Positions 32,104 to 40,778 of a stretch of DNA of 64,000 nt are shown piece by piece (the stretch's first letter is position 1; every line of letters starts with the position of its first letter). A model generated the notes under the pieces. It was not told where the DNA came from, made no database searches, and was given only the letters and a program-made list of their open reading frames with translations. The translations under genes and the position numbers were made by a program. The stretch comes from Variovorax sp. RA8 (lineage in GTDB: Bacteria; Pseudomonadota; Gammaproteobacteria; Burkholderiales; Burkholderiaceae_C). The stretch spans positions 62,001 to 126,000 of the forward strand of contig NZ_LR594664.1 in assembly GCF_901827175.1 (NCBI RefSeq). The letters are read 5' to 3'.

Positions 32104-32724
32104 CTACAGCCACCAGGTAAAGGCGTGGTTCCCCGGATGCCGTACCGGCCGCAGCCAGCGCTCTTCCTTGAGCCGCCGCACATACGCTGCGCCGTCCTCA
32201 TGAAGCAGCCGCGGCGGCGCCCCCAGAGCCGCGAGACGCTCCATTGCGTAGCGCTCACCGGTCTCGGAGTTGCGCACCTTGGATAGCAGGCGATCTGCGA
32301 GGCTGGCGCCATTCGGTGCGAGCCACAGCGTGCGTGCGCTGGACAGGCCGCGGTAAGCGGCGTTGGTTGCTTTGTAGATCGTGCCCACATGGCCGCGCTT
32401 CACGCAAGGTCCTGAAAATAGGCCGGGATCACCTTCTGATTCATTGGCACGCTGAACACGCCGACGCCGGGCAGCCGGGCCTGTTGGAACGGCTCCTTCA
32501 CGAAAATGCCGGCTCTACATCTGGCCGCTGGATAGCTGCCGGAGTAGTGCATTTCTTCGACGAAGGCCTTCGCCTCGCGTTCGTCAAGGGGCTCGCTCGC
32601 TCCGCTCCACGCCGGCGCGCCGCGGATCGAAAACTTCACCAGCCGGTCGGTAGCTGGCGCGACGACGGTTCCAGCGCTGGCAATGCAGCTCGAGCTGGTG
32701 TGGATGAGGGTTGCATGAAGTCAT
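32104..32724 (-). pseudogene. Mom-like (GNAT-fold DNA modification) gene, broken
   Basis: Pieces of one protein lie in order in different frames. From ATG 32724: HQLELHCQRWNRRRASYRPAG and FDPRRAGVE; then in another frame KAFVEEMHYSGSYPAARCRAG and GVGVFSVPMNQKVIP (stop at 32400); then GHVGTIYKATNAAYRGLSS, LWLAPNGASL, LSKVRN and VRHPGNHAFTW (stop at 32104). The HYSGSYPAAR and RHPGNH motifs are those I associate with Mom-family proteins. A frame break near 32600 and a loss of sequence near 32402 make function unlikely. Confidence 0.5.
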
Positions 32725-32728
32725 GCAA
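32711..32728. promoter_or_regulatory. Perfect inverted repeat at the start of the Mom-like gene
   Basis: TTGCATGAAGTCATGCAA has 8-base arms around AG and overlaps the proposed ATG at 32724. Another TTGCATGA half-site occurs at 33503-33510, just upstream of the YkgJ-family gene. A shared regulator is possible. Confidence 0.45.
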
Positions 32729-32837
32729 CCAAGATACGGGACGGGTCGGAAACGCGATAGGTCCTCGCCAGGTCGTACTCGCGACGTCACGTCGACGACG
32801 ACGCGACAACGACCTCGTTGACCCGTAGCAACGGGAC

Positions 32838-33500
32838 CTAGTTTGGAAACCAGTCGCGGATGTCGGCGAACCGCTCGCCGTTACCAAGGATCACGCTGCA
32901 GGCAGCCTTGTACTTTTCGGTGTTCAGGTAGGGCACGCGGGGCATGTAGCCATCTTCCGCGGTCGTCAGCCGGCAGAGCAGCTCGTCCTCGTCGACGTTG
33001 ACTTGAGCTCGACAGGCGAACGGACGCGCCACATAGATCGAACAAGCGCCCCTGGCCAGGAACGCACAGGAGACCCCGAGAGCGCGCCGCTGCCGTTCTG
33101 GGATCCGCTGCTCCGCGTCATCTCCGTTGAGACCGGCTTTGAGATTGAGCCGGCGGCCGCTTGCCTTCTGGATGGCACGTGCCTCTGACTCTCCGACGTC
33201 TACGGAGATGTGGCAGCAATGAACGCAGCCCTTGCGGCAAGCGGCTAATCCTTCGGACGGGGCGACCCCGAGGTCGATGGCCTTGTGGAGCCATTCGATC
33301 TTGCTGCGGGCATTGCGGGACTTGTCGGCGCGGTCGAGTATATCGCTGGCGCGTTCTTCGGTCCGGTGCGTTGTCGCCACAGCTCGCATGCGAAGCAGCT
33401 TGTCATCGAGCATCGGACCGTCTTGCAGCTTCGCCCAGCGCGCGTCGCAAGCGGCGCCGTATTCGTGGTCGTCGGCTGGGATGAGCGGGTACGGAGTCAT
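32838..33500 (-). CDS. YkgJ-family cysteine cluster protein
   Basis: The CxxxCxxCC cluster (CRKGCVHCC) around residue 110, and later CAFLARGACSIYVARPFACR, fit the YkgJ/zinc- or iron-chelating family. ATG 33500 (MTPYPLIPADD) is preferred; ATG 33560 would overlap the upstream gene. Members probably bind a metal or an Fe-S cluster; their role is not established. The gene belongs to a minus-strand string with the next two. Confidence 0.65.
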   Translation of the reverse strand: MTPYPLIPADDHEYGAACDARWAKLQDGPMLDDKLLRMRAVATTHRTEERASDILDRADKSRNARSKIEWLHKAIDLGVAPSEGLAACRKGCVHCCHISVDVGESEARAIQKASGRRLNLKAGLNGDDAEQRIPERQRRALGVSCAFLARGACSIYVARPFACRAQVNVDEDELLCRLTTAEDGYMPRVPYLNTEKYKAACSVILGNGERFADIRDWFPN

Positions 33501-33546
33501 CGTTGCATGATAGTGATGGTGCAGCGGCGCTGAAGCGACCGCACGG

Positions 33547-33936
33547 TCATTCGAAGACATAGGTCACGTCTTTCCCGATCAATCGCCGCTCAAGAGCGTT
33601 CAGGGACGCGCGCGATCCCACCTGGACCTTCTTGCCGACCGAGCTGCGGAAGCAGGCACCTGGCGTTGACTTCAGCCACTCGTCGGCCGTGCCATTGGAG
33701 AAGCAGAGGCCCAGTTGCTCCGCGACCTGGTAACCCCTGTCCAGACCGTGCTGAAACGCAAGCAGGACGCTCATTGCGTGCTGGTGCTGACCAAACGGGA
33801 CGTAGAAGACGCCGTAGCGGCGCTCATAGACGAACGGCTGCTGCAGATCGGCCTTTGCGAAAGGGACGAGCAGTGACATGTTCGCGTCGCACATGCTCCA
33901 CCATTGCTCGTCGGAAAATGGGGCGGTATCAAGCAT
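33547..33936 (-). CDS. Unknown protein, 129 aa
   Basis: A soluble protein that overlaps the upstream gene's end by eight bases, so the two are likely coupled. No motif recognised. Confidence 0.5.
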   Translation of the reverse strand: MLDTAPFSDEQWWSMCDANMSLLVPFAKADLQQPFVYERRYGVFYVPFGQHQHAMSVLLAFQHGLDRGYQVAEQLGLCFSNGTADEWLKSTPGACFRSSVGKKVQVGSRASLNALERRLIGKDVTYVFE

Positions 33937-34288
33937 CGGCGAACGCGAACATGCGGGTGATGCGGCCGCTATCTCCGATGACCTGGACCGGGTTCAGCCC
34001 AATCAGGCCCCCACCGGCATAGTTGCAGGGCCCGCCAGCCTTCTTGAAGGTGTTCGAGTCGTCGGCGCCTGTGTAGCGGCCGACACAGGAGAATCCCGCC
34101 TGCGACTGGGTGGCGCCCGCGTTCTTCCAGTCCTCGACAGCTGCTACGTGACCGCAGCTCGGACACACGAAGCGCCACCTCAAGGCATCGGCGCCGAACA
34201 GATGGATCGCCTGCGCGCGCCATTCGTCGGCACTGAGAGGATGTGGGGTGACGCTCGAAGGTGCTGCTGCAGATGCGAAGTTGCTCAT
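33929..34288 (-). CDS. VVA0879-like zinc-ribbon protein
   Basis: The sequence FVCPSCGHVAAVEDWKNAGA, then FSCVGRYTGA, GGPCNYAGGGLIGLNPV fits the VVA0879 family of short phage and plasmid proteins (family name from memory). The two Cys pairs suggest a zinc ribbon. Function unknown. Confidence 0.6.
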   Translation of the reverse strand: MSNFASAAAPSSVTPHPLSADEWRAQAIHLFGADALRWRFVCPSCGHVAAVEDWKNAGATQSQAGFSCVGRYTGADDSNTFKKAGGPCNYAGGGLIGLNPVQVIGDSGRITRMFAFADA

Positions 34289-34456
34289 TTGAGTCCCGAG
34301 GAGAAGTACTGAAAATCAGTATGGGGAAACGCGTTCGCGCGCGTCAAGGTCGCATCGAAATATTGCCCGCGTTGCATAAGACGGCGAGCGCTGCATAAGC
34401 CTCGGCCGGAAGGCGTTTAAGCTACCGCTTTCGTTCGAACGACACAGAGGTATCCG

Positions 34457-34948
34457 ATGGCACAGACCTACGCCCAGATTCAAAAGAAGATCTCGGCTCT
34501 TCAGAAGGAAGCCGATGCGCTCCGAAAGCGAGAAGTCGAGGGCGTCGTATCACGAATCAGGGTCGCGATTGAACACTATGGTTTAACCTCAGAGCAACTT
34601 GGTCTCACTGGCGAAAAGGCTCTCACCAAGGCCTCTGCCAGTAAGAAGGTCGGGAAGGCCGGCAGCGCCGCAAAGTTCAGTGATGGCAATGGAAACACGT
34701 GGTCAGGCATGGGGAAGCGTCCGCACTGGTTGCGGGACGCCCTGGCGGCTGGCAAGTCGCTCGAGGAGTTTCGTACTGGTAGCGTTGCGGCTACGCCGAA
34801 GACAAAAGGAGGGGCGAAGAAGCGTCGCCCCTCGACGGTTCTGTACCGCGATGGTCGGGGAAATGCATGGACGGGCCGCGGGCCCCAGCCCCGCTGGCTG
34901 AAAGAGGCGGTTGCAACCGGCAAGACGCTTGAAGAGCTGAAGGCCTGA
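34457..34948 (+). CDS. H-NS-like protein with two DNA-binding domains
   Basis: The N-terminal 35 residues form a coiled coil for dimerisation (QIQKKISALQKEADALRKRE). Two copies of the H-NS C-terminal domain follow: DGNGNTWSGMGKRPHWLRDA then AGKSLEEF, and DGRGNAWTGRGPQPRWLKEA then TGKTLEEL. Bacterial H-NS and MvaT/Bv3F relatives normally have one. AGAGG precedes the start. The protein probably silences AT-rich foreign DNA or masks the element's genes in the host. Confidence 0.8.
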   Translation: MAQTYAQIQKKISALQKEADALRKREVEGVVSRIRVAIEHYGLTSEQLGLTGEKALTKASASKKVGKAGSAAKFSDGNGNTWSGMGKRPHWLRDALAAGKSLEEFRTGSVAATPKTKGGAKKRRPSTVLYRDGRGNAWTGRGPQPRWLKEAVATGKTLEELKA

Positions 34949-34994
34949 GGTCGTTCAAGGCTCTGCCTCGGCTGCACGCCCAACGGAGCGCCCA

Positions 34995-35591
34995 ATGCCA
35001 TTGAACGTGGCCGTTTCCCCGCCCAATCCGACATCGGATGACCTCGCCGCAATGTTTCGCGAGTTGGAGGCGCTGGCCGCCGCCCGGCCGCGGAGGATCA
35101 CCGATGTCATGCTCATGGACTACCACGGGCAGTATCTGATCTCCCCGCGATGGCGGCGCATCAAGAAACGTGTTCTGGCGCGAGACAAGGGGATCTGCCA
35201 GTCTTGCGGCGGCCGCGGTAGCTTAGTGCACCACCGAAGCTACGAGCGCGACGTTCTAGAGGGAAAGAACGACGCCATGCTGGCGACTGTCTGCGAGGGA
35301 TGCCACAACATCATCCATTTCACCGACGATGGGTCCGCGCGCCCGGAAGAAGAGTGGGATTCCGTGTTCCTTGCCGGCCAGCATCAGGAGGACATTCCAC
35401 CGGTCGGGAAGATCGATCTGCGCAGGCCCGTCTTTGACCTTCCAGCAGGCTTCGATCGCTCGCGCATGACAGCGCGTCAGTTCGAGCTGCTCAGGCAGGC
35501 CCACCTGCAAGCGATACGCGATAAGCGCCAGGCGAATGCCTTGCGGATCGGGAAAAGAACCTTGAAGGCCGGCGCGCAAGATCAAGATTGA
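34995..35591 (+). CDS. HNH-type nuclease-like protein
   Basis: GGAG lies seven bases before ATG 34995. Residues 50-110 read RWRRIKKRVLARDKGICQSC, VHHRSYERD and CEGCHNIIHF, the Cys/His pattern of HNH nucleases. The C-terminal half is charged and unclassified. It lies 46 bases after the H-NS-like gene and may share its promoter. Confidence 0.65.
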   Translation: MPLNVAVSPPNPTSDDLAAMFRELEALAAARPRRITDVMLMDYHGQYLISPRWRRIKKRVLARDKGICQSCGGRGSLVHHRSYERDVLEGKNDAMLATVCEGCHNIIHFTDDGSARPEEEWDSVFLAGQHQEDIPPVGKIDLRRPVFDLPAGFDRSRMTARQFELLRQAHLQAIRDKRQANALRIGKRTLKAGAQDQD

Positions 35592-35688
35592 GAACGGTTG
35601 TCCGCAGTAGGGAGGTTGGGAGCGATCGCCAGTGAGTTCATTGCGATCTCAGCATACGGACCGCGCATCGAAACGCGCTAGGTCAATG

Positions 35689-35724
35689 AACAAAAATAGT
35701 CCGCGCCAGAGTAAAGGCGCGGAC
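35689..35724 (-). terminator. Minus-strand terminator of the phosphoesterase gene
   Basis: GTCCGCGCC (35699-35707) pairs with GGCGCGGAC (35716-35724). On the minus strand the stem is followed by TATTTTTGTT. It lies three bases after the stop of the gene at 35727. Confidence 0.75.
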
Positions 35725-35726
35725 GC

Positions 35727-36557
35727 TCAGACCTCGACAATCAGGGCAGGTTGGAAGCGAGCGTTGACCTCGGGCTTGTAAGAACTTGCATAGCCGCGCC
35801 GGTTGCACACGATACGGCTGTTGCCGACCCGATAGTCCAGGCTCTCGTGGATGTGTCCGTGCACCCAAAGGACGGGGACTTCGAAGAAGCTGTCAGGCAG
35901 TGCGTTGACGTACGCTGCGGACAACCAGTTCGACGCGAACTTCGGGTGAAGTGAACCGCGGTGAGGCGCGTGGTGCGTGACCACCACCGTGGGCCCATCG
36001 AATCGCTCGGCCAGTTTGTCCGCCAGCCATCGCCGCTGTGCATGATGGAGCGCGAGGGTGTCTTTCGGGGTAAGGAGTCGCTTCCGGCGCTCTGCGGTGC
36101 CGACATGGCCGCTTCTCCGAATGTTCTCGGCGAGACGGATGTTCCGGTAGTCGTTCATCTTCGACTGTGCGGTGGCCATGGCGCGCGGTGCGTCGCTCAC
36201 GGGACCCTCATCTGTCTCGATCGCCAGCGCGAAGTCCGTCCAGAGCGTAGCGCCTAGGAAACGGACTCCGTTGAGAATGACTTCGCTGCGATCAAGTGGG
36301 TAGGCATTCGAGGCACCGGCGGCCTGGTGCATGTCCGCGATGGTGGTCTGCAGGACGCCTCCATAGAACTCGTGGTTGCCGGGCACGAAGACGAGCGGGG
36401 TCTTCTGGCCAAAGTTGCCGTCTCGCCTAACCCACCTCAGCGCCTTTGCCGCAGACGCGGCGATGTCGCCGGCCAGATCCACGACGTCGACATCTACATT
36501 GGGGACGCGGAACGTGCCGGACTCGATGTGCAGATCTGAGAGGATCAGGAGCTTCAT
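35727..36557 (-). CDS. Calcineurin-like metallophosphoesterase
   Basis: All metal-binding motifs are present: SDLHIE near the N-terminus, DLAGDIA, VPGNHEFYGG, VVTHHAPHRGS and VHGHIHESLD. The 276-residue size fits a stand-alone phosphoesterase. It could act on nucleotides, nucleic acids or phosphoproteins; the sequence does not decide. A terminator follows directly. Confidence 0.8.
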   Translation of the reverse strand: MKLLILSDLHIESGTFRVPNVDVDVVDLAGDIAASAAKALRWVRRDGNFGQKTPLVFVPGNHEFYGGVLQTTIADMHQAAGASNAYPLDRSEVILNGVRFLGATLWTDFALAIETDEGPVSDAPRAMATAQSKMNDYRNIRLAENIRRSGHVGTAERRKRLLTPKDTLALHHAQRRWLADKLAERFDGPTVVVTHHAPHRGSLHPKFASNWLSAAYVNALPDSFFEVPVLWVHGHIHESLDYRVGNSRIVCNRRGYASSYKPEVNARFQPALIVEV

Positions 36558-36703
36558 GTCTGGTACAGCTTATAGATCCAGGCCCGGCCCGCGATAGGGG
36601 CGCGGCAACGCATTGAGATGGCCGAATCGCGCGCCAGCCGACCTACGATTGGAAGTGAGCTTCACGCGGGTACCATGCGGGCCAGCTCCGTTGGAACCTA
36701 AAG

Positions 36704-37048
36704 TTGTCATCCCTCAAGACCCAGGCGCTTTTGCGGCGCATCGCCTCCAGCTCGGCGCCGGAGCAGGCGTTCTGGAAAGCCGTGGTTTCGCATGCGCACG
36801 AAGCCAGGCCGAACTGGGGTCTCGACCTGCATCCGGGGAGAGCGCCCCTGGCCGCGGACGCGTTTGTCTACCTGGTCGACACGAGCAACCTTTGGGTAGC
36901 GGCCGCAGCGATCTCGCCGGCGCAGCTGGTGTCCGTGAGGACTGAAGTAGGCAAGACGGGCGCTGTTGGAAACCGGCCGACGCCGCTGCGGCGATGGCAA
37001 GAGCCAGCGCGATGGCCCGGGCAGGGAGGGGGCGATGTCCTCCCCTGA
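36704..37048 (+). CDS. Unknown small protein, TTG start
   Basis: A 114-codon frame whose first 75 residues look protein-like (FWKAVVSHAHEARPNWGLDL, YLVDTSNLWVAAAAIS), while the last 30 are less so. It overlaps the next start by 14 bases. The TTG start has no good ribosome site. Confidence 0.35.
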   Translation: MSSLKTQALLRRIASSSAPEQAFWKAVVSHAHEARPNWGLDLHPGRAPLAADAFVYLVDTSNLWVAAAAISPAQLVSVRTEVGKTGAVGNRPTPLRRWQEPARWPGQGGGDVLP

Positions 37049-37370
37049 GACGCTTAGTACGTTCGCTGCCGGGATCAGGGCGATTGCCACCTCACCGGCA
37101 TTCGGCGCTGCCGCTGCGCAGACCGTCATGCTCGATAACCACCATTGGATGCTGCTGCTCTATCGACTCGCCGATGGCGACATGGTTGCGGGGCTCGGCT
37201 ATGTGGCCGACGCTTACCCAGGCATGCTCGACGCCGCTTCGCTGCGCGAATACATTAGCTCGATGGTGGAGATGGACCTTGCATCTGAAGGGTCGATCGT
37301 CGGCGAGGCCGTGGGCGCTCATGGTGGGGTGATGCTTGCCTCGGCGCTATCTCACGCTCGACCCGACTGA
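37035..37370 (+). CDS. Unknown protein, 111 aa
   Basis: GGGAGGGGG stands directly before ATG 37035. The product is soluble and helical, with no recognised motif. It may be coupled to the preceding small gene through the overlap. Confidence 0.5.
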   Translation: MSSPETLSTFAAGIRAIATSPAFGAAAAQTVMLDNHHWMLLLYRLADGDMVAGLGYVADAYPGMLDAASLREYISSMVEMDLASEGSIVGEAVGAHGGVMLASALSHARPD

Positions 37371-37402
37371 GCAGGACGCCGCAGCAACTTCAAGCCCGTG
37401 CT

Positions 37403-37555
37403 CTAGGCTTCCGCGAGCCTGTCGAACAGAGCTTTGTGTTCTCGCAGGATCTTTCGCATCCTTGCGCGGACTTGGGCTGCCGAAGGCGATTTCGCCAGCG
37501 GCGATGGCCGAGCCGCTGGTGGCCGAAACAACTTCCGGCGGGCGCGCTGCTTCAT
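37403..37555 (-). CDS. Small basic protein, 50 aa
   Basis: The frame runs from ATG 37555, 11 bases after the stop of the membrane-protein gene, to 37403. The product is Arg/Lys-rich with a helical tail (AQVRARMRKILREHKALFDR). It may be co-transcribed with its upstream neighbour. Confidence 0.4.
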   Translation of the reverse strand: MKQRARRKLFRPPAARPSPLAKSPSAAQVRARMRKILREHKALFDRLAEA

Positions 37556-37566
37556 TAGGTCGTCTG

Positions 37567-37881
37567 CTACCCCAGGTACGAAGCGAACGAAGCACCGGCG
37601 ACCAGACCAAACGCATTGCCGAGAACAATGCCAAGGGGATAGCAGGCGCCTTGTGCCAATCCCGTGAATCTGCGGATGATCGCCGCGACTGGGCGCCCGC
37701 TGAGGGCGAACCCGACGCATGCCGCAACAATCATCCCGGCAGCTGCGTAATAGCTGTTCGACACGGAGGTGATCATGACCAAGGCGCCGATGCCGTAGTT
37801 GATCCATGCCATGGCTATGGCCGGATGGACCGCGAGAGGGCTCGCGCCGTAGTGCTGCTCTTCGAAATCGCTTGTGCGCAT
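37567..37881 (-). CDS. Small membrane protein, 104 aa
   Basis: Two to three membrane segments are visible: AMAWINYGIGALVMI, YYAAAGMIVAACVGFAL and CYPLGIVLGNAFGLVAGA. No family recognised. Confidence 0.55.
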   Translation of the reverse strand: MRTSDFEEQHYGASPLAVHPAIAMAWINYGIGALVMITSVSNSYYAAAGMIVAACVGFALSGRPVAAIIRRFTGLAQGACYPLGIVLGNAFGLVAGASFASYLG

Positions 37882-38006
37882 GGACGGATCTTCATTCCCG
37901 CCAAGGGGCGGTACGGTTGTGGCTGCAGGTTTCAGTCATGCGAGCATTGTGCTCAATCGCCCACGGTTCGCGCTAGGTCAGGTCCTTCAGAGCGCAGCGA
38001 CTGCGG

Positions 38007-38117
38007 TCAATCGTCAGTGGCTCTCAGTCTCGCGAGCGCAGCCTGGCGTTCGTCCTCCGTCCCACCATAGACGATGTCCTGGAACGTGCCGTCGCTCCTG
38101 AAAACGCGGTGAGCCAT
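38007..38117 (-). CDS. Possible 36-residue protein
   Basis: MAHRVFRSDGTFQDIVYGG then TEDERQAALARLRATDD is protein-like and free of codon anomalies. No strong ribosome site is seen. It may belong to the minus-strand string 38007-38565. Confidence 0.35.
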   Translation of the reverse strand: MAHRVFRSDGTFQDIVYGGTEDERQAALARLRATDD

Positions 38118-38132
38118 GACAACGTCGTCCAG

Positions 38133-38222
38133 CTATCCGGCCTTTGCGGCTGCGCGGAGCTTCTCGAGGTGTTCAACCACCGCCTCTTGACCCCACACGA
38201 TTGTTTTGCGTTCGGAAGTCAT
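38133..38222 (-). CDS. Possible 29-residue protein
   Basis: MTSERKTIVWGQEAVVEHLE then KLRAAAKAG forms a short amphipathic helix. It starts 22 bases after the stop of the membrane-protein gene at 38245. Support is weak. Confidence 0.25.
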   Translation of the reverse strand: MTSERKTIVWGQEAVVEHLEKLRAAAKAG

Positions 38223-38244
38223 GGCGTGCCTCGTAGTGGATAGA

Positions 38245-38565
38245 TCAGGCCCCAGCATCGCGCAGATCTGCGTGTCGGGCCCGGAAACGGACACGCAGCT
38301 GGATGGTTGACCACCACAGCAGAGCAGCGTTCGTGCAAAGCCCGATGCAGACGACGAGGGCAGCACGATCGGCGAACCCTTCACCGAAGTCGAGGAGGAG
38401 CAGGGCGAGAGACCAGGGCAGGGCACATAGGATCGCGACCGATAGGAGGATGCTCTGTTCGCTCGGCCTCAGCGTGGCCACTACCAGGGCGAGTGTGAAC
38501 GCCGAGCAGGCACCAGGCAGCCACCAAACGTGGCGGTACCAGAGGGGCGTGCGAGTGGTGCTCAT
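38245..38565 (-). CDS. Small membrane protein, 106 aa
   Basis: ATG 38565 (MSTTRTPLWYRHVWW) is chosen over a TTG further upstream. Three membrane segments: ACSAFTLALVVATL, ILLSVAILCALPWSLALLLL and AALVVCIGLCTNAALLWW. No family recognised. Confidence 0.5.
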   Translation of the reverse strand: MSTTRTPLWYRHVWWLPGACSAFTLALVVATLRPSEQSILLSVAILCALPWSLALLLLDFGEGFADRAALVVCIGLCTNAALLWWSTIQLRVRFRARHADLRDAGA

Positions 38566-38682
38566 AGGCGGAAATTGTGAGACGGGCAAGCGTGAAAGCG
38601 CCGCGCAAAATCACACGTTGATCCCAAAAACCGAGATCTGTCGCGCGCCTCCCACAGGGCGTACGGCAGCGCGACACTCGCG

Positions 38683-38715
38683 AAAAGGCCCTCCGGCAAC
38701 GATTCACCGGAGGGC
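38683..38715 (-). terminator. Minus-strand terminator
   Basis: GCCCTCCGG (38688-38696) pairs with CCGGAGGGC (38707-38715). On the minus strand the stem is followed by CTTTT. It would end the transcript of the two small genes between 38886 and 39302. Confidence 0.7.
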
Positions 38716-38885
38716 TAGGGCAATCACGACTGTAAGAGGAGGGGGGAGCGGGTGTCGTGATCGCAAGAACAGTCTCTGTTCGTGCTTGCGCTACCGCGCA
38801 TCGGTCGAAGCCTTCTTACGCGGCAGGACCCGTCCTAACCAAGAAGTTCGCGCCAGTTGGTTACTTCCCCAAGGCGCCGCGCGGC

Positions 38886-39110
38886 CTATGCCTTGAGAAT
38901 TTCCACCGGGCCAATGCCGGAGTAGACAGTTTCGCCAGTCTTCAGAGCGGTGACGGACCAGCGCTCGCCAGGCGTGATCTTGTAGTCACCCGGCTCGAAC
39001 GGGAGATCGCTTTCTTCATGGACGCCGGGGCCAAGCCAGGACGGCATGCGCAGAATGGAGGCTGAGCTGACGAAGAGGTCGTGGTTCTTGGGCATGTCTG
39101 GGATATGCAC
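38886..39110 (-). CDS. Unknown small protein, GTG start
   Basis: The GTG at 39110 follows the upstream stop with no gap; ATG 39095 is an alternative. The beta-rich C-terminus (KITPGERWSVTALKTGETVY) suggests a compact fold. Function unknown. Confidence 0.45.
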   Translation of the reverse strand: MHIPDMPKNHDLFVSSASILRMPSWLGPGVHEESDLPFEPGDYKITPGERWSVTALKTGETVYSGIGPVEILKA

Positions 39111-39302
39111 CTATGGGCACTTGGGAGCGCAAACGAGGTGGTTCTTGCCAAGGAAGCGCCGCGAAGTCATCTCCGTGCGGAAGGCAAACTTCCCACACTT
39201 GAAGCACGACATCATGGCATCGGCGCGCGGCGTTGTGATGATGGAGCCTGGTGCCTTCTTGACGTAGTGCAGGCCATCTTGAGTAAGTTGGGTGTCGGAC
39301 AT
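39111..39302 (-). CDS. Unknown small protein with possible zinc site
   Basis: The 63-residue product has CFKCGKF and a later CAPKC pair, consistent with a small zinc ribbon. It abuts the next gene and shares its terminator. Confidence 0.45.
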   Translation of the reverse strand: MSDTQLTQDGLHYVKKAPGSIITTPRADAMMSCFKCGKFAFRTEMTSRRFLGKNHLVCAPKCP

Positions 39303-39373
39303 TCCGCATTTTACCCGGATGCAATTTGACGCAGGCCCCAGGAGCCGGACCGGCCCGGACGGACAATGCCTCC

Positions 39374-39784
39374 ATGAGTTTCAAGACCACCTTGTTTAAG
39401 GCACTGGCGGCGGCTGACAGCACCGTTTGCAACGGTCAACGGGTCACAAGCAAGATGTTGGACAACGGCCCGGAAGTGCTGCTCAGGCCTTACGTCGACC
39501 TTGCCAACGGTGCGACGCAGTACATCCAAGATCAGGAGATGCTCGTCGATGACACAGGCCGGGCTTACACCCACGCCATGGATGGCGAGGGCGAGCCGAT
39601 AGTTTGGAGCTTCCAGGTCGTACGGCCAATGAGGGCGGCCGATGTTCACACGATCGACGCGCCGCCGCTGAAGGTCGAGGAAGTTGTCGATCGCCTCATG
39701 AAGATCGAGCGTGAAGGAAGCGCGGCGGGGCCTGATTTCACGAACATCCAATCGTGGGTGCGTGGCAAATGTCACGCGGCCTGA
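39374..39784 (+). CDS. Unknown protein, 136 aa
   Basis: ATG 39374 (MSFKTTLFKALAAADS) is chosen over the upstream in-frame start because the extra residues are Pro/Gly-rich. Soluble, mixed alpha/beta, no recognised motif. Confidence 0.5.
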   Translation: MSFKTTLFKALAAADSTVCNGQRVTSKMLDNGPEVLLRPYVDLANGATQYIQDQEMLVDDTGRAYTHAMDGEGEPIVWSFQVVRPMRAADVHTIDAPPLKVEEVVDRLMKIEREGSAAGPDFTNIQSWVRGKCHAA

Positions 39785-39863
39785 CGCTGGGCCGTATGCC
39801 CCAGGGCAAGTCCACTGCGATGATGGGGTGAGCCGCGCCGCTACGGCGCGCGAAGGGACTCGT

Positions 39864-40736
39864 GTGGGACGAAAGAGGTCAGGCGGAGCAGAGGACTTTG
39901 TGGATGTGTTGGCGAAGCTGCCGTGGTGGGTGGGTGTCGCCATTGCTGCAGTCGCGTACTGGCTGCTGCACGGGGTCGCGGTGGCGCCGATTGGCTCGGA
40001 TCCCCGAGCGATGGCCAGCGCGGCCGTGATGAAGGGGCTGGTCACCGCTGGCCAGTACTTGGTCCCGGGCCTGTGCCTGGCCGGCGCGGCGCTTTCGGCT
40101 CTGCGGCGTTGGCAACGCAAGGGCCTGGTGGATCATGTGGCGGCCGGCGCCGGCGCCGATGTTCTGGAGGGGATGACGTGGCGCGAGTTTGAGATGCTGG
40201 TGGGCGAGGCATTCCGTCTCAAGGGATACCGCATCGAGGAAACGGGCGGCCACGGTGCCGACGGCGGCATTGACCTGGTGCTGCGCAAGAGCGGCAAGAA
40301 GTTCTTGGTGCAGTGCAAACAGTGGCGCTCGTTCAAGGTCGGCGTCGGAGTCATTCGAGAGCACTTCGGCGTGATGACCGCGGAGAAGGCCGACGGCGGT
40401 TTCGTGGTCACATCAGGACGGTTCACCGCTGAGGCGAAGGTGTTCGCGAAGGGATTCCACATCGAGCTCATCGAGGGCGAAGCGCTCTTTCAGATGATCA
40501 GGCAGGCGCGCGCCTCCGCCGGCCGCCCTGACGCGCAACCCAGGCGCGATCCAGCTCCGATTCGGTCGCCTGAGCCGAGCCCAGTGGCTGCACCGGATGC
40601 CGGCACGTCCGATGCAGGTCCAAGCTGCCCACAGTGCGCGTCGGAGATGGTTCGCCGGACGGCGAAGCGCGGGTCGAATGCCGGAAACTCATTCTGGGGC
40701 TGCTCGAACTACCCGCGTTGTCGCGGTACCGCATAG
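39864..40736 (+). CDS. Membrane-anchored Mrr-type nuclease with zinc ribbon
   Basis: GTG 39864 has GAAGGGA about five bases upstream. Residues 15-80 contain two membrane segments (WWVGVAIAAVAYWLLHGVA and LVPGLCLAGAALSAL). Residues about 100-215 form an Mrr_cat domain with GHGADGGIDLVLRK and FLVQCKQW, the D...QxK catalytic signature. The C-terminus has a topoisomerase-type zinc ribbon (CPQCASEMVRR, FWGCSNYPRCRGT). Such proteins cut modified or foreign DNA; the membrane anchor is a common variant in proteobacteria. Confidence 0.75.
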   Translation: MGRKRSGGAEDFVDVLAKLPWWVGVAIAAVAYWLLHGVAVAPIGSDPRAMASAAVMKGLVTAGQYLVPGLCLAGAALSALRRWQRKGLVDHVAAGAGADVLEGMTWREFEMLVGEAFRLKGYRIEETGGHGADGGIDLVLRKSGKKFLVQCKQWRSFKVGVGVIREHFGVMTAEKADGGFVVTSGRFTAEAKVFAKGFHIELIEGEALFQMIRQARASAGRPDAQPRRDPAPIRSPEPSPVAAPDAGTSDAGPSCPQCASEMVRRTAKRGSNAGNSFWGCSNYPRCRGTA

Positions 40737-40778
40737 CTTGGCCACGTCCAGATCCGAGAACCAACTAGTCACCTTCTG

